Shown here piece after piece: positions 12,214 through 26,600 of a stretch of 64,000 nt of DNA. Position 1 is the stretch's first letter. The number at the start of each line of letters is the position of its first letter. The notes beneath the pieces are model-generated. The model did no database searches, was not told where the DNA came from, and was given only the letters and a program-made list of their open reading frames with translations. Source of the stretch: Alnus glutinosa (taxonomy: Eukaryota > Streptophyta > Magnoliopsida > Fagales > Betulaceae); NCBI RefSeq assembly GCF_958979055.1, contig NC_084894.1:2361001-2425000 (forward strand), given 5' to 3'. Position numbers and translations under genes: made by a program.

Positions 12214-15200
12214 ATGGAAGCTAGAGCGGTCCTTCCACCAGAACCCAGAGGTTCGTCACAGCTTCTGAATTCTGATTGCATCTTCGTTCGGGAACTTTTA
12301 TTCATTTTCTCTTGGATGATCCTATGTGGATTTTCTTGATTGATGGTGTATATATACATATAGCTTTGATTTCTTTATTGTTATAAATTGTGGATTTGCA
12401 AATGGGTTTAGTTCTTGTTAATCATTTCTTAGATAATCTCAAGTGGGTTTTCTTGATTGACTGCGGAATTTTGAGAGTCAAATATGTTCTTTTTGTTATC
12501 TTGTTGAAATCTTCTAATTGTTCTTTTGCAAGTAAAATGTTTGGGTAATGGCAATTAGGGTTTCGTTTTGCCATTTCTTACATGTTTGTTTCTTCAACTT
12601 GATGGGTTAGGGTATTTACACAGATTTCGCACAAATGATTTTCATTTTAATTTTACCTGCCACTTTGTCTTTGTGGTTCTCATCACTTTCTGATGATACA
12701 TTTATGGGTTCTGGCTCCTTCTAATACATCCCTTTCTAGTGAGCAGGGAGATTCATGTGGATGTGATTCTACATTTCTTTGATTATATTATTGAAATCTG
12801 GATGGATTGAGTTTACTATCTATTTTTCTTTGTAATTGTTCTATTTGTTGATTTTGTTGGTCCACTTAGATTGATTGTGTGGGGAACCTCTGTGTTGAAA
12901 ATTTTCACAGTTCTTTTGTATTGTGTGTGAATATGCATTTCAGGATATGCTTTGATCTCTCCTTTTTCTTTTTCTTATTTTTTTTCCAGTTTTAATGTGT
13001 TTGTTGGTTCACGCTTCACACTTTCTGGGGCTTTCTAATTTCTTGTTTGAATATATCTGATGGATCTTATTGAAATCCCAAGATTTTCAATTATATTTTG
13101 TAATAGGGGGAGGTAAGGTGAAGAATGGACAAGGGCAAAGAAATCGGCAAGTCCTTGGAGACATTGGTAATCTAGATGTCGTTCGTATGGCGGACGGGAA
13201 GCGAATAACTCGCCCCATTACAAGGTTTAACTCCTCTCTCTCTAATGGTGGACCATGGTTAACGAATAGAATAAATGCTGTATTTTAGGATTACTTGGCT
13301 TGCAAGTAATTTTCCTATTTTCTAAGGCAAGATAACGGGTAGTTGTTTATGTTATTGCAATAATGGGCTTGGACCCAAGAGTTTATGTAGGGCTAAAGAG
13401 TTTGTTAGTCTTTTTTATGAACCCTATTTAAGGGTGCTTTTTTAAGGAAACTAGGTATTGATTGATTAATTAATCAAAAAAGAAGAAGAAGAAGGTATTG
13501 ATTGATTAATAAGATTTTCCAGCAGCCTTTTTTTGAGATGAGACTTCTCAAGCGATGGTGAGACGCCATCGTTGATAATTTGTGTGTGTTCTTGATTGCT
13601 TATGAGTTAAGTTGCAGAGTTTTTGTTATTTAGTGTCGTGGAGTTATATAGCTGCTTTGAGACGCCATCGTTGATACTTTGTGTGTGTGTTCTTGATTGC
13701 TTATGAGTTAAGTTGCAGAGTTTTGTTATTTAGTGTCGTGGAGTTATATAGATGCTGCATCAGTCTCTCTCTCTCATTGATTTTTCTTTCTGGCCTCGCA
13801 GGGGTTATCATGCAAAATTGTTAGCAGAGGCAGAGAAGAAAAAGGCAATGGCCTTTGGCAACTTTTCTCTATTGTGAATGAAATTTATTATTATAAATAT
13901 ACCAACTCTATGCATTGAATTCTGTATAATTGCAGAACCCAGTTATAGCACTTGCGGAAAATGAGGTAGCTATTAAGAGAAAATGCGGTGCTAAGAAGGT
14001 GGCTGAAGCTCATGCGAAGGCAATTGAGAAGCCCAAACAAGAGACTGTAGTTGTGATTAGTTCTGATGAAGAGGAAGAGGTTGAACCTGTTAGTGAAAGA
14101 AAGCCAAGAGAACGGCCGTCGCCAAGGGAAGTTAAGACTCTTACTGCAATCCTCACTGCTAGAAGTAAGGTAGATTATTGGTTGTCTTCTTTTAACGTAT
14201 TTTTGTTTATAGTTTGAGAGATTTTTGCCTTTATCTTCCTCTTTTGTGTATTGAACTTTGATTCCCCTCAGGCTGCTTGTGGGGTCACATTTAAGCCAGA
14301 AGGTCAGGTTGTGAACATCGATGCAGGAGATGTAAATGATGCTTTCGCATTGGTTGAATATATCGATGACATCTACAAGTTCTATAAGCTCACAGAAGTA
14401 CTTTAATCTCTCTTCAAATCACTAACTCTAAGTTTATTTTCCTTCCTTCTCTCTAATAATGATTGGACGTTTTTTCCTTTATGCAGGATGAGAGTCAAGT
14501 AAATGATTACATGAAATCACAGCCAGAAATCAATGTGAGGATGAGGAGTATTCTCGTAGACTGGTTGATTGAAGTTCACAGAAGATTTGAACTCATGCCT
14601 GAAACCCTCTACCTTACCATAAACATACTTGATCGGTACCTTTCTATGGAGAATGTGTCAAGGAGAGAACTTCAATTGGTGGGCATAGGCTCCTTACTCT
14701 TAGCCTGCAAGTATGAAGAAAGTTACTCTATACAGGTAGCTAGCTAGCATTCTTCTATGATTACTTATAATTTGAAATTTTCTTACCTTTCTTGTTCACT
14801 ATATTTTTCCATCTTTATTGGAAATTTTAGGTTTATAACCTGGAATGCATATCAGACGATGCTTATTCAAGTGACCAGATACTTGTCATGGAGAAATCAA
14901 TTTTGGAGAAGTTGGAGTGGTATTTAACAGTTCCTACACCATATGTCTTTCTGGCTCGTTATATCAAAGCTTCTGTTCCACCTAATCAGGAGGTAGTACT
15001 ATATTTTACTTTTGATTCTTAAGTTTTTTTATAAATTCTTGTAAGTTTGGTTAAGTAGCACAAACTAATTGATGTTTGTTTTTCTGTTGATGTAGATCGA
15101 GAATATGGTCTTTTTTCTAGCTGAACTGGGTCTTGTAAATTATCCAACAACCATTTTGTACCGCCCATCATTGATTGCCGCCGCAGCTGTCTATGCTGCA

Positions 15201-15828
15201 CGCTGCACTCTCGGTGAGAGTCCTTTTTGGAGTGAAACTCTGAAGCACTACTCAGGCTACACTGAAGAACAGATAATGTAAGTATTTGTTTTTCCTTCGT
15301 AATTCTCACAGGTAGGCTCAATATATGTCTATATGTGCTCATGGTATTAAAGTATGCCTATATAGGGATTAATTATGTTCCCCCCGTTTTGAATTAGTGT
15401 TTCATACTGTAGTACATCTGTGGCCTCTATATACTGTTTTAGTGTTCATTGAAGAGTAATGCAATTCTTCACATATTTCACGCTAGCTGATATAGAGTGT
15501 TTTAAGTGGCTTCACATGTCGTTGCTAAAACATGCCACGTAAGTGGTGCAAAATGGGTGTGATAAATGAGTGAAGACTAGCATTACTCTTTATTGAAATA
15601 CGAATTTAAGTTCTACCTAGAAAAGGAAAAAGAATAAACAAGTATTAATTTCAGTTGGGTGTTTTTTTCTCTTTTGACAGGGATTGTGCCAAACTTTTGG
15701 TTGGCTTCCACTCAGCTGCTGCAGAAAGCAAATGTAAGGCGGTATATAAGAAATACTCGAGTCCAGACAAGGTTGATGTTTATTATCATTGCACTCCACC
15801 CAAAAGTCTTCTGTCCACATCATTGTAA
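12214..15828 (+). CDS. G2/mitotic-specific cyclin B (CYCB1-like), nine exons
   Basis: Exons by phase-consistent splicing: 12214-12250, 13107-13224, 13802-13844, 13936-14169, 14272-14397, 14487-14735, 14831-14992, 15096-15277, 15681-15828 (TAA 15826-15828), giving 432 residues, normal for plant CYCB1. B-type cyclins activate CDK at G2/M and are destroyed through the anaphase-promoting complex. A perfect destruction box RQVLGDIGN lies at residues 26-34. The linker has an acidic run (SSDEEEEVE). The cyclin box contains [30 protein letters not shown] and RRELQLVGI; the C-terminal fold has [21 protein letters not shown] and [12 protein letters not shown]. Two oddities: exon 3 needs a GC donor (AAAAAG|GCAATG) to keep frame, and the usual KYEEIWAP is [11 protein letters not shown] elements upstream fit M-phase expression. 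Identity is certain; exon 3 is less so. Confidence 0.92.
13560..13755. repeat. 99-bp tandem duplication in cyclin intron 2
   Basis: The segment starting GAGACGCCATCGTTGATA occurs at 13560 and again at 13659, with only a few differences including a TG-repeat length change. It lies wholly inside intron 2, ending about 45 bp before the exon 3 acceptor. Confidence 0.85.
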
Positions 15829-17685
15829 AGGATGTATCTTGGCTACTTTTTGTACCTAAATCTCTGTATACATCTAATGATGTGTTTGATTAGATTTTAT
15901 GTTATAAGATCTAAATTCTTTTATATGTTGGATACTTTAGAAGTCATTCTTGAGTAATGATGTATATGCCCTAGTTTCTATGGTCTTTTGAATGGATCAA
16001 CCAATAATAACACGAACAAGTTTCTTTGTCAGTTATTTTGGTCTTCGAAGTTCCAAAAAAAATTTCAGGTTGAGATTCAAGTCTATCCACCAGTGAGTTG
16101 CCATGTGAGGGAAAAAAAAAACTTTTAATCTGGTCAACTTCAAGTTGTCATATCTGGTGCTGGAGGCTTAAAAGCTAATGGCTATTTGATTGAGATTAGT
16201 ACTTTTGTGCTATGGTTGATCTCAGCTTTGAAGACAATGAGTCTTCAGTTTTAGCCTATGAAAAACATGAAGCCAATCACACACTCATGATGAAGCCAAC
16301 CACAGTAAAGGAGGGGCTCTGGCTTGCCTCATGTAGTCAAAAAATAGTTCAAATGGCTTGAGATTTCCAATGAGAATAGGTGGGCTTTGAACCATTTTGT
16401 TCATGGCAATTTGCTTTTACTTTGGCCTGTAGTATAATGAAAAGCATCCTTGAACATACAACCTCATGATACTTTTTTCTTTCTTTCTTTCTATTACTAC
16501 TTTGGCCTTCAATGGGCATGCACTATTTCATTCTTTCTATTACTACTTTTTTCTTCTTCTCAAATACAAAGAACTACACTACATAGATAGACATGATGAC
16601 AAGACCATTCAACCTCATAATACTGAAAATAACATAGTCAGAGAAGAGATGTACAACATACAACACTCACGGGGCAAGAACATTGCATTAACAAAATATT
16701 CATGGATCGTTACACCTTGAGCTGAAGGGCTTACTTGAGAAAAGATTCAGACTGCCTTCAAAGACTATATGATTGAGCCACGAGTAGGGTTCCATTCCCA
16801 ATCTGTATGTCTTTGTTACCGTGTAGATTTAGGAGTTCCAAATTTGATGGCTTCAGAGTCGATGTACGGACATAATTACATGGCTTGAGTCACAGGATAT
16901 AGAACATGTCTCCAGCCCAATTTGTCCACTGTTTAGACAATAATCTCCACCTTAGGAAGATTGGAGCCTCTGGGAAATCATGAGCAGAGACGAGCGCTGA
17001 AATCATTCATCCATAAAAAATCAGGTTCTTCCATTAGTTAAACGGGGAAGACAGTCAGAAAATTTATCAACATCATAGATGGGGTGTAAAATACGATGGT
17101 CATAGTTATCCACACATAATTGAGGCACCACTCGTTTGGGTCAATCTTGTGGAAAGCAATTTCCTACATCAAGGGACAATTTTCCTTTCATTTTGGAGTT
17201 TTTTTATTTTTTGTCTCAGTAATTAGCATAACTCCCTAAGCCCAAAATCTGGAACCAGCTCACCCAAACCATGTAGACTCTCCAACAGAGAAAAACATAT
17301 ACTTCTCTTTATAACATTCCTCACTTGGTTTTACAACTCACTGATATCCATGATGATGTACTTCCATAGTGAAAAGCTAAATTAATGAAAAGCTTTATGG
17401 TGTATCCAATAGGCAGTTACTGCAATATGCCAAAACTGTATAGGTGACCATTACGGAATACTACGTTTGTTTTTAAATTTTAAAAGCAGAAAATTGCTTG
17501 AGATTTTGCTTATTCTTGTAAACTCATGAAAAGTTGCAAAATGCTCTGGCATGCATGTTTGCACTAGTCATTCAAGTACATGCTTGAGTAATGATGATAT
17601 ATGCAGATGCAGTGCTTTTCAAAAAGAAGCTGAGGAAAACAAAATCGAAAAAGCAGATCATGACATGAGAGACAGGAAGATATGT
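15829..17685. other. Convergent intergenic region between cyclin and WD40 genes
   Basis: This holds the 3' flanks of two genes transcribed towards each other. No third gene is visible. It contains short CTTT repeats near 16480-16494 and unremarkable AT-rich sequence. Poly(A) signals for the cyclin probably lie within the first 250 bases; none can be fixed. Confidence 0.5.
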
Positions 17686-20600
17686 TCATGAAGGAGGAAT
17701 CTTTTTCTTTTTTGTTTTTAAAGAAGAGGCAGCACATGAACAATATGAATAATAGAACGAACATGAAAGTAGATCCTCTAGACTACAAACCTTTGTCCCC
17801 ACCACAATGGTACCATTGAGGGGATGAGCAGCGCATGCAGTAACACCTTCAGACAAGGGTATGAACCTGTTTTGCTTATTTTGATGGTTTACCCCAGAAA
17901 CGCTCTCTATATTTTCACTAGAACAAGAAGAAATGGGTAAGCTATAACTTTAAAACAGATAGAAAATGAAGTGGAGGAAATTTCACACACACCCGCGTGC
18001 ACAGAGTCTTTTAAAGACGTTGAAAATCATCCTCAGAAGACAAACAAAAAATGAGTGAGCAATACTTTAAAATAGAAAGAAAATGACGCGGAGGAAAGTT
18101 CATACATGCATGCCTACACACACTAATCCTTTTTAGAGCTTGAAAATCATCCTTAGAAAACAATATCTATTTCCAAGTGTTGACGCTCTATATTTTCCCG
18201 CCAAAACTAATTGGCAGAATTATCGTGATAATGTGAAATGTCGTACTGATTATTAAAGTGAGAAATTTTATTAACATGAGCATCGGAGGTTGTTATTTAA
18301 AAGGCCATGATAATCTTCATGTTTCCGCATAGAAAATGCCTTTGAGGAGGAAAACACCCCCCCAAAAAAATAAATAAATAAATAAAAAATCTGTTACTTA
18401 GGCAGGCATAAATTATTAGTCATCAATCGCAATTTAGCCCCTTCGAGCACAAGCCAATTAACAAAGGATTGCTATGGTGAGGGGTTCTTACTTGTGATCT
18501 ACATAGCTGGGAGAAGTTGGGTCTGGATAGAAATCCAAAAGATGAATACCTTTATCAGATGATGATCCAACCGCATAGGTCTGCACAAGAAGACATCAAA
18601 GTAGAATTATACTTTGAGATTTGGTCAGAGGGAGAAAAATTACTTCTCTATAGAATCCTATAGATATGACTACCACGATGTATACACTGCCATACTTAAT
18701 ATGTATTATGCTTTTATTCAAGACAACTTGTGGACTCATTCCATATCAAGCAAACTGCTAGCAGTTAGCTTGGTTCAGCTTACTCTTGCTTATCAATCAG
18801 ATGAGCCAAGCTAAAGCGTTGAACACCAAAAATACAAAAACAAGGTTCAGTGCATTAACTAAAACAGGACCATGACTATTTAGAATATGTTTGGTACACG
18901 GAATGACTATTCCTTTAGGAAAATTGATTTTATTTTTTTTTTTTTTTTTATTTAAAATAGAAGAATGTGAAATGAAATAGTCTTGGAATAGCCATTCCCA
19001 TGACCCATGAGGGAATGCCTATTCCTTAAATTGAGGAAAAGCTATTCCTCTCAATTCCAAGTATCAAATCCTTATTGTATAGTCTAACACTAATGTTATT
19101 CTATTCCACTTTCTTCCATTCCTAATAAAAGCTATTCATTTTTTCTAATGAAATAACTATTTCGTGTACCAAACATAACCTGAAAATCACATAGTTGTTG
19201 TAACCTAATACAGAAGAAAATTTTTCCAAGTCCTCAAAAAAATAAATAAATAAATAAATGAAAAAAAAAAAAAAAAAAAAAAAACATTATGCTTTGTACA
19301 AATCTTTATCAATGGCGAAGATAGAGTACTAGAGACAATATAGACATACTATTTTTGCTAAGCAAGACTGTAGTAAGACTAACTCCAATCCCACCCCACA
19401 CCTTCATCACCTGAGCCAAAGCTGGGGGCAGTGCTAGAGATAACAAAGTGCTTATAAGCTTCTCTGGCCCTTTGCTAATCGGGGCTAAATAAGGCATAAG
19501 AATACTCATCCATCCATACGTCTAACAAAGAAAATCTTTGATATTCTACAACAAAGTAGTCCATATTGGAGATTTATCACCATAAGGTAAAATAAAACAA
19601 ACAAAACTTTAATTTGTCAGGTTTTGCGAATAGCAATGCAATTTAGGGAGTGTCACTATGTATTTGAACCCATTACAACCTCTAAACAAGACTGTATTGT
19701 AACGACTCACCCCAAACGACACAATATTGTCTGTTTTTGCTCCCCCGAATCAGACTTCCCAGGAGGTCACCCATCCCGGTACTACTCTTGCATAATCACG
19801 CTTAACTGCAGAGTTCTAATAGGTTCATAGCCATCACGGCTTTAAAACGCGTTATGTCAAGACGAGTACGTTTATACATATAAGAACATTCACATTCCCA
19901 TACCCAGGCTATGTGGAACGTCACATATATAATTTCATACCTCATTTTGTGGCAAATCATAGAAATCAATTCCATAAGCTGATGAGTACATAAAGAACAT
20001 AAAATTTTGTACTTGTTCTAGTGCTCTCTTATGCCGGGATATCTTGATTTAATAATTTGTCTATCAGGGCTAAATATGCCACTCTCTTCTTGGCTAATTA
20101 ATCCACTGTTGCCACTATCACAAATGAAGGGGCTACGGATAAAAAAAATAGGATATACATGGTCCTAAAGAATGGATTGACAACAAAATCACATGCTGTT
20201 TTTATTAAATCCAACTTTTACAGCACCATTGATATGTAAAACCTGTGTATGTCAAGTCATACATAAGAACCATATGGAGTGAAATTAGGTCAATGGTTGA
20301 CCATACTCACAGAATATGTTGGTAGCCATGATGGTTTCCTCAAAGCTAACAAATCCGATGAATCGTTGGAATCATTTCTAAGCCAATCAAAAGGAAATAA
20401 GTTTAGAGTTACCAAATGCAAGTTACTAATGCTTTGGACATTAAAATCACAATTCAATTTCAAATTTATTCAACTTTACTTACAACCAAGCTGGGGGAGG
20501 GCAATGAACATGTGTAACTTGAAAATTGTATATATCCAAAACACCTGACCTAAAATAAGTAATGTCATAATGAGCTATTGTCAACTATTATAAACTCAAC

Positions 20601-23600
20601 GTGCTATGAAACATGTGAAAATAATAAAATAAACAAAAAGAACCAAAACAGGATTCCTTTCCAAACCTACCACCCGTCATCAAGATGGAATGCCAGTTGA
20701 TATGGACAAGATGGATCAAGATCAATAGAGTGTATTTCCTTTGAAATGATATGTGACTGTGCCTGCATGATAATGACAACATATAATAAAGGGTTCACAT
20801 TAAAAAATAAAAAGTGATGAAGGGTAAACTATTGAGTCTGCAAAAGTGATCTTTATCCAGTATTAAATTAACACAGTAAGACCCCATATAACTGATGTTC
20901 AATAAACTGACTCCATGATTTATGAAAACTAATATTTTTCTAATACTTATGAATTACCAGTATCTTTAGGAAGCACAAATTCACAGATTAACCAAAATCT
21001 TAATTTTAGAGATGAATACAAACAACATATCATAAAATATAGATATTCATCAAAATATTAGTCTATAAGGTATTGCAAATTCATAGGAAAACCAATAGGC
21101 TAACCTTTGTTAATTTTATATCATCATATTGTCCTCCATATAAAATATCTCTTACGCAAAAACCAACCTTCAGAATGTATCTTCAATAAAGCAGGTTTTG
21201 GTTTTATTTATTACTTTTGAAACTTGAGACAGGTTTGGAATTTTCAAACATTTTAGACAGGTTTTATTAATGAAGGGATGGCACTTGATGAATGAGAGAG
21301 ACTGAGCATGCTAATAGCATCAAAAAAGTTGCAATACCTTCAGAGGCTCAATTTTCTCAAGCATTGATGCTAGCTTTAACGATGTTAGAGGTGGATGACA
21401 TGCCTGAATGGCCAAAAACCAGAAAATTATAGACAAGTGGAAATAAAATAAAGAAGTTATGTGATTTCACAAAGTAATAGATGCAAGAAAAGTCTATATT
21501 ATAAAATACAAGATAAATATAATATCTTGTAAAAGGTGCAGTCAACGACTAAATACTAGATGGACAAAGCTTTTAAGAGTGTAGTTATAACTAGCATACA
21601 AGTTTGTCCTACATGGCCACCTCAAAAGATAACATACTGGGAAAACAAATTAGAATAACAAAGTTGGAGACATAATTGCTGATGTGGCCAACACAAAGAA
21701 TATAACTATCAAGATTACCCTTGTTAAAACGGCGCTAACAGCTTGCCAATTGTTTCATGTGCTGATCCCAACTTTTATGTGTAAAGAAAAATGAGAACTT
21801 AACTATTTTACCTCTTTATGACTTTGAAAAGCAGCAGAGCCTCTTCCTCCTCGAAGATCCCACATATAAATAATCCCATGCTTACCAGCCCCAAAAATGA
21901 TCTAGGGATACATAAAATTGTTATTGCTGAGGCCCATAAGATTTAGTAACAAAATCCAGATGCAACTTGCGGGAATAAAATCGTGCAAATACACACACAT
22001 TTCTTTCTATTGAGTATTGACTGAAGTTTCAATCAATAAGCTGACAAGAACTGATTCCAGCGGGAAACAAAAAAAGAAAAAAGAAGAGGGTGAAAATCTT
22101 CTACTTTTATTTGGACATTGAGAGTTATACCAAGTTGATATGAAATAGCATAGTGAATAACTTGACAGCTTTTTGTTGATAGTTAGATACAACTCATGCA
22201 CCCACATGGGATTGAACTAGTGACCTTACCTTTTAGGAGGGGCGGAGTTGACATTTAGTACAAAGAGCATTGACTAATCAGTATAGTCAACACCAAAATT
22301 ACGCAGACCTTTAACTAGTTACAACTTCTCACCCCCTTCTACTAGGTGTATTCATGAATTTCAAGTCGGGCATAGAAATATAATCTTCCTTTTCTAGATC
22401 TAGCTTGTTTTGGTCCAGATGGAAATCACAACTAATTATTGCTTTGTTGTCCTCTAGCCAGTTTCAATTAGCTTTAAATTCAAAAAACAAAGAAAACTAT
22501 AAAGAATGCTGTTTCATTAGAAAGACACATAACCGATAGTGTGTCAATGAGCTATAGGTCAAATGATACCTCCTTTCACCATAAAAATGGGAAGGAGGGT
22601 AAATTCATAGGATCAAGACACACTGCACAACTATGAAAAGCGCCCTAACTTGCAAACCAGGATGACTGCAATTTCATGAATATAAGTAGCTTCCCAACTC
22701 TCATAATCACACTCTTCCTAGGCTAATCCTTGAATATGCTTGCTCAGTTTTATCCTATAGCATGTTGAGTAACATAATAAGCACATATACACGTAGAAAG
22801 CAGAAAATGTAGTTCAAGATTAGATAAAAAAGTAGAAAGTTGTATGTCCATCAGATCAGAGACATTATACAAAAATATATCTTCCCCATAGATGCACATC
22901 TGTAACTCAATAAACTATAAAGAGGGTTGTGATCACCAACCTGATTTTCCACATTTAATTCAATGCTATTAAGGGTGCTATGGGAATTAGTTGTGAGTTC
23001 AAGACATGGAAGAGTACTCGATCTTCTGTCCCATACACTGATAACACCATATGTATCAGAAGCAAGTAACCTATAGAAAATGAGCATAAGAAAGAAATGG
23101 ATATTATTAGAAGACCAAAAATTCACACGAACAAGATTCCACTGAGAAGTCATAAACAAGGTCAAAGAATAACGTCATTACATTAAGTCTTAAAATCCAA
23201 AAGCACACAAACCACAATATACGACCGAGCAAAGTACAATCTGGATCATGGTTTAAGTTGGATCATACCCCTTTTGCAACAACATAGGTTACTCGTAATG
23301 AGATTGCTTAGTTGTTCGATCTTAGTTGAAAATTAAGGCCTATGCACACCCAAAATATAAGGCCACAACCTGTCTCATAGGATGGACAAAGTGAAAATCA
23401 CATAACTATGATCTTCTTTTCTTTCTTTTTTGGCTTTAGTGTGCCCAATTTAATATATTAAAAGAACTGTTCCTGTTTCCATTTTACTTGAGCTAGAAAA
23501 TGCAGTTTTAGTATAAAGAGCTTAGTACATGATTTCAGTGAAAGGAAATAAAGCAAACTGAAGAAAAGGGCAGACACATGCCTTAGAGCATAGTTCGGCC

Positions 23601-26600
23601 AAACCACAAACCTTCTTATGGCATGAACAAATAGGGTTTACCATGCTGTAACAAGTGATTCTCAACTGATATGCATTCGGGAAAAAAAAAATACATGAAT
23701 TTAAAAAATTTATAATTGGTCCATATACTTCATCAGCAAAGCAACCTTCAGGTATTGTAGGATCTATTTTTCAATTTTAAAGACTGAATCACTACTAGAA
23801 AATGCAGACCATTTATCCATCCAACCACCAAATTCCCTGTTGTAATCCTAACAGGTGAGTTCATATCTATTTAAACTTTGAGGTCAAAAGAGAAAAATAT
23901 ATTAAGTTACATGAGTAGACCTAATGATTAGAAAAATTCCTCTACAAATTTGGAATAAGTTTGTTCTCTCACTATTGTAGGATCTATTTTTCAATTTTAA
24001 AGACTGAATCACTACTAGAAAATGCAGACCATTTATCCATCCAACCACCAAATTCCCTGTTGTAATCCTAACAGGTGAGTTCATATCTATTTAAACTTTG
24101 AGGTCAAAAGAGAAAAATATATTAAGTTACATGAGTAGACCTAATGATTAGAAAAATTCCTCTACAAATTTGGAATAAGTTTGTTCTCTCACTATTGTAG
24201 GATCTATTTTTCAATTTTAAAGACTGAATCACTACTAGAAAATGCAGACCATTTATCCATCCAACCACCAAATTCCCTGTTCTAATCCTAACAGGTGAGT
24301 TCATATCTATTTAAACTTTGAGGTCAAAAGAGAAAAATATATTAAGTTACATGAGTAGACCTAATGATTAGAAAAATTCCTCTACAAATTTGGAATAATT
24401 TGTTCTCTCACAAGTCCATCATCCAAGTCTGGCAACAAAACCATTTTTTCTCTTAAGTTACCCTCTTTTACCAACCTTGAATCATCCATTGAAGTAAAAG
24501 CTATATCAGATAGACCTTTATGAATGTCAGACCCATGAACAGTGACATTATTTCTTGTTTTTAATACCTGCATCAACAACGAACAAGAATTGTCATATAC
24601 ATGGAAAACAACAGGATGTCATACTAGGTAGTATAACCGAACTGCAGCACCAAACCACAACACAGCCTTGATAATAAAAATTCAAGTAAAGAATGAAGAA
24701 ATGTGAGGCCAGAAATTATTTTTTCTATGAAGAAGCTGTCAGATACTTGAGAAGAACCAGACTACCAAGGATGTAAGTCAAGTAGGATGCTGAGTCCTGG
24801 AATCATTTATCCTACATTGTCTTCGAAAAAGTTTACGTATATGCATGTGGTGTGGAGTGTGTGTTACCTTCTAATAATAAGAAGAAGAAAAAAATTGATA
24901 AGTAAATAATAAGAAAATAAGGGTTGGATAATTTATATACCTTATAAATCAGCATAAAAGTAATCCTTCAATAGAGAAGGTTTCAATTATAATGCAATGG
25001 AAAACAAAGACCACGAGAGCTTGAGTGCCTATTAATGTTAATTAGAATATATGCTTCCAAAGAGAATGTTATGGTTATAATACGTACAGTATGAAAAGGA
25101 AAAAGAGAAAACTTACTTCGACTGGTTCAGAAGAGACATAACCAATGTCAAAAATAAGTACTGCATTACATTTTGTGGATGTGCAAGCAACCTAACGAAG
25201 TGAACAAGTTAGATATATATTAAGGTTAAAATTCCAGGAGGAAATTAAGACATGGAATAATTACAACACAGTTAATCAACCCAAACAGCAGATGCATATA
25301 ACAATATTATTGACGGTTTCCGAACTAGAAGCATGATACAGATGCATATATTCCTATCATTCCAAATCACTCAGAGAACAAACAAAATGATACAAAGCCT
25401 GTCACACATGACATCTAACTCGCTACTAACAGCATGAAATATATGCACGCTAAGGAAGAAAATAGAAGTTCACATTCTATTTTTATTTCTCAAAATATTG
25501 AGCACTTAAGGCCTTGAATGTACTAAATAATGCAAGGAAAATACTTTTGAATATTGATGAATGACAAGGGAACTAAGACTGAGAAAGGCACAGAATACTA
25601 AACTGATGTAGAAAGTTTGACCAGTAAAAACCTAAATTAATCACAGTACAAGTGGCCAAGTATTCAATGATGACCTTACAAACCTCATTCATATAAAGAT
25701 AGAAAAGTGAAAAAAAAAAAAGTGGTATCTTGGGGAAATGAGGATGGCAGTAATTTTGTTATAGCCTCCAAGTTGGCATCTGGAATTCCGATCCTCTTAA
25801 TGGTAAATGCATGCAAAACTCTAATTTAACTAAGCTAATGGAGACTAAGAAAACTGCTAAAAAAGACAACAAAGAAAACTGTGTACTTATAGTAAAATTT
25901 TGAAGTCAAACGTAATGCATCAACTAGAGAGACACAGAGATTACAAACATACATAAAAAGAGGGGGATTTTCAACAAATAGGGATTAACACAAAGTTGAG
26001 TTGAGATGAGTTGTTAAGTGCAATTGAAGGTTAGACATGCATCCATCCAAGGGGAAAAGGGACAAGAAAATTTATAAAGTCATTGCTAAAGTCTCTTCTC
26101 AATACGATAGCTAATTAGACGAGTGCAATTGAAGGTTAGACATGAATCCATCCAAGGGGAAAAGGGACAAGAAACGTTATAAAGTCATTGCTAAGTCTCT
26201 TCTCAATACGATAGCTAATTAGACCACATGAGAAAGAGTTCAAAATAGAAGATGATTCAAGCCGAAGGGATAATAAACATCCATTTATAGTTTTAACGAC
26301 TCATTGAAAAAAAAGCTTCTTCATTATATGTTTCAATGAAACAAGATTTGAAAAGTCATACTGGTGGCAGGGAAGCATTATGAGATCACTTATGGATTCC
26401 TTTATCCCATCATTCTTCAACTATTGGTACAAAACTATCATATATTCATGTACTTACGAGAAAGTCATTTTAACAAGCATATCACTAGCACAATGGTAGA
26501 AATTTGAGCTTCAGTGCCACAATCCACAATCTTTCACTGTTAATGCAAGCACAAGCCACATTCTAGAGAAACATATCTGGTTCTGTAGTGTATCATCCAT

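Noticed and set aside
19740..19815. Functional 5S rRNA gene
   Set aside because: Only the 3' half is present, it lies within a TG...CA LTR, and it is not in a tandem array.
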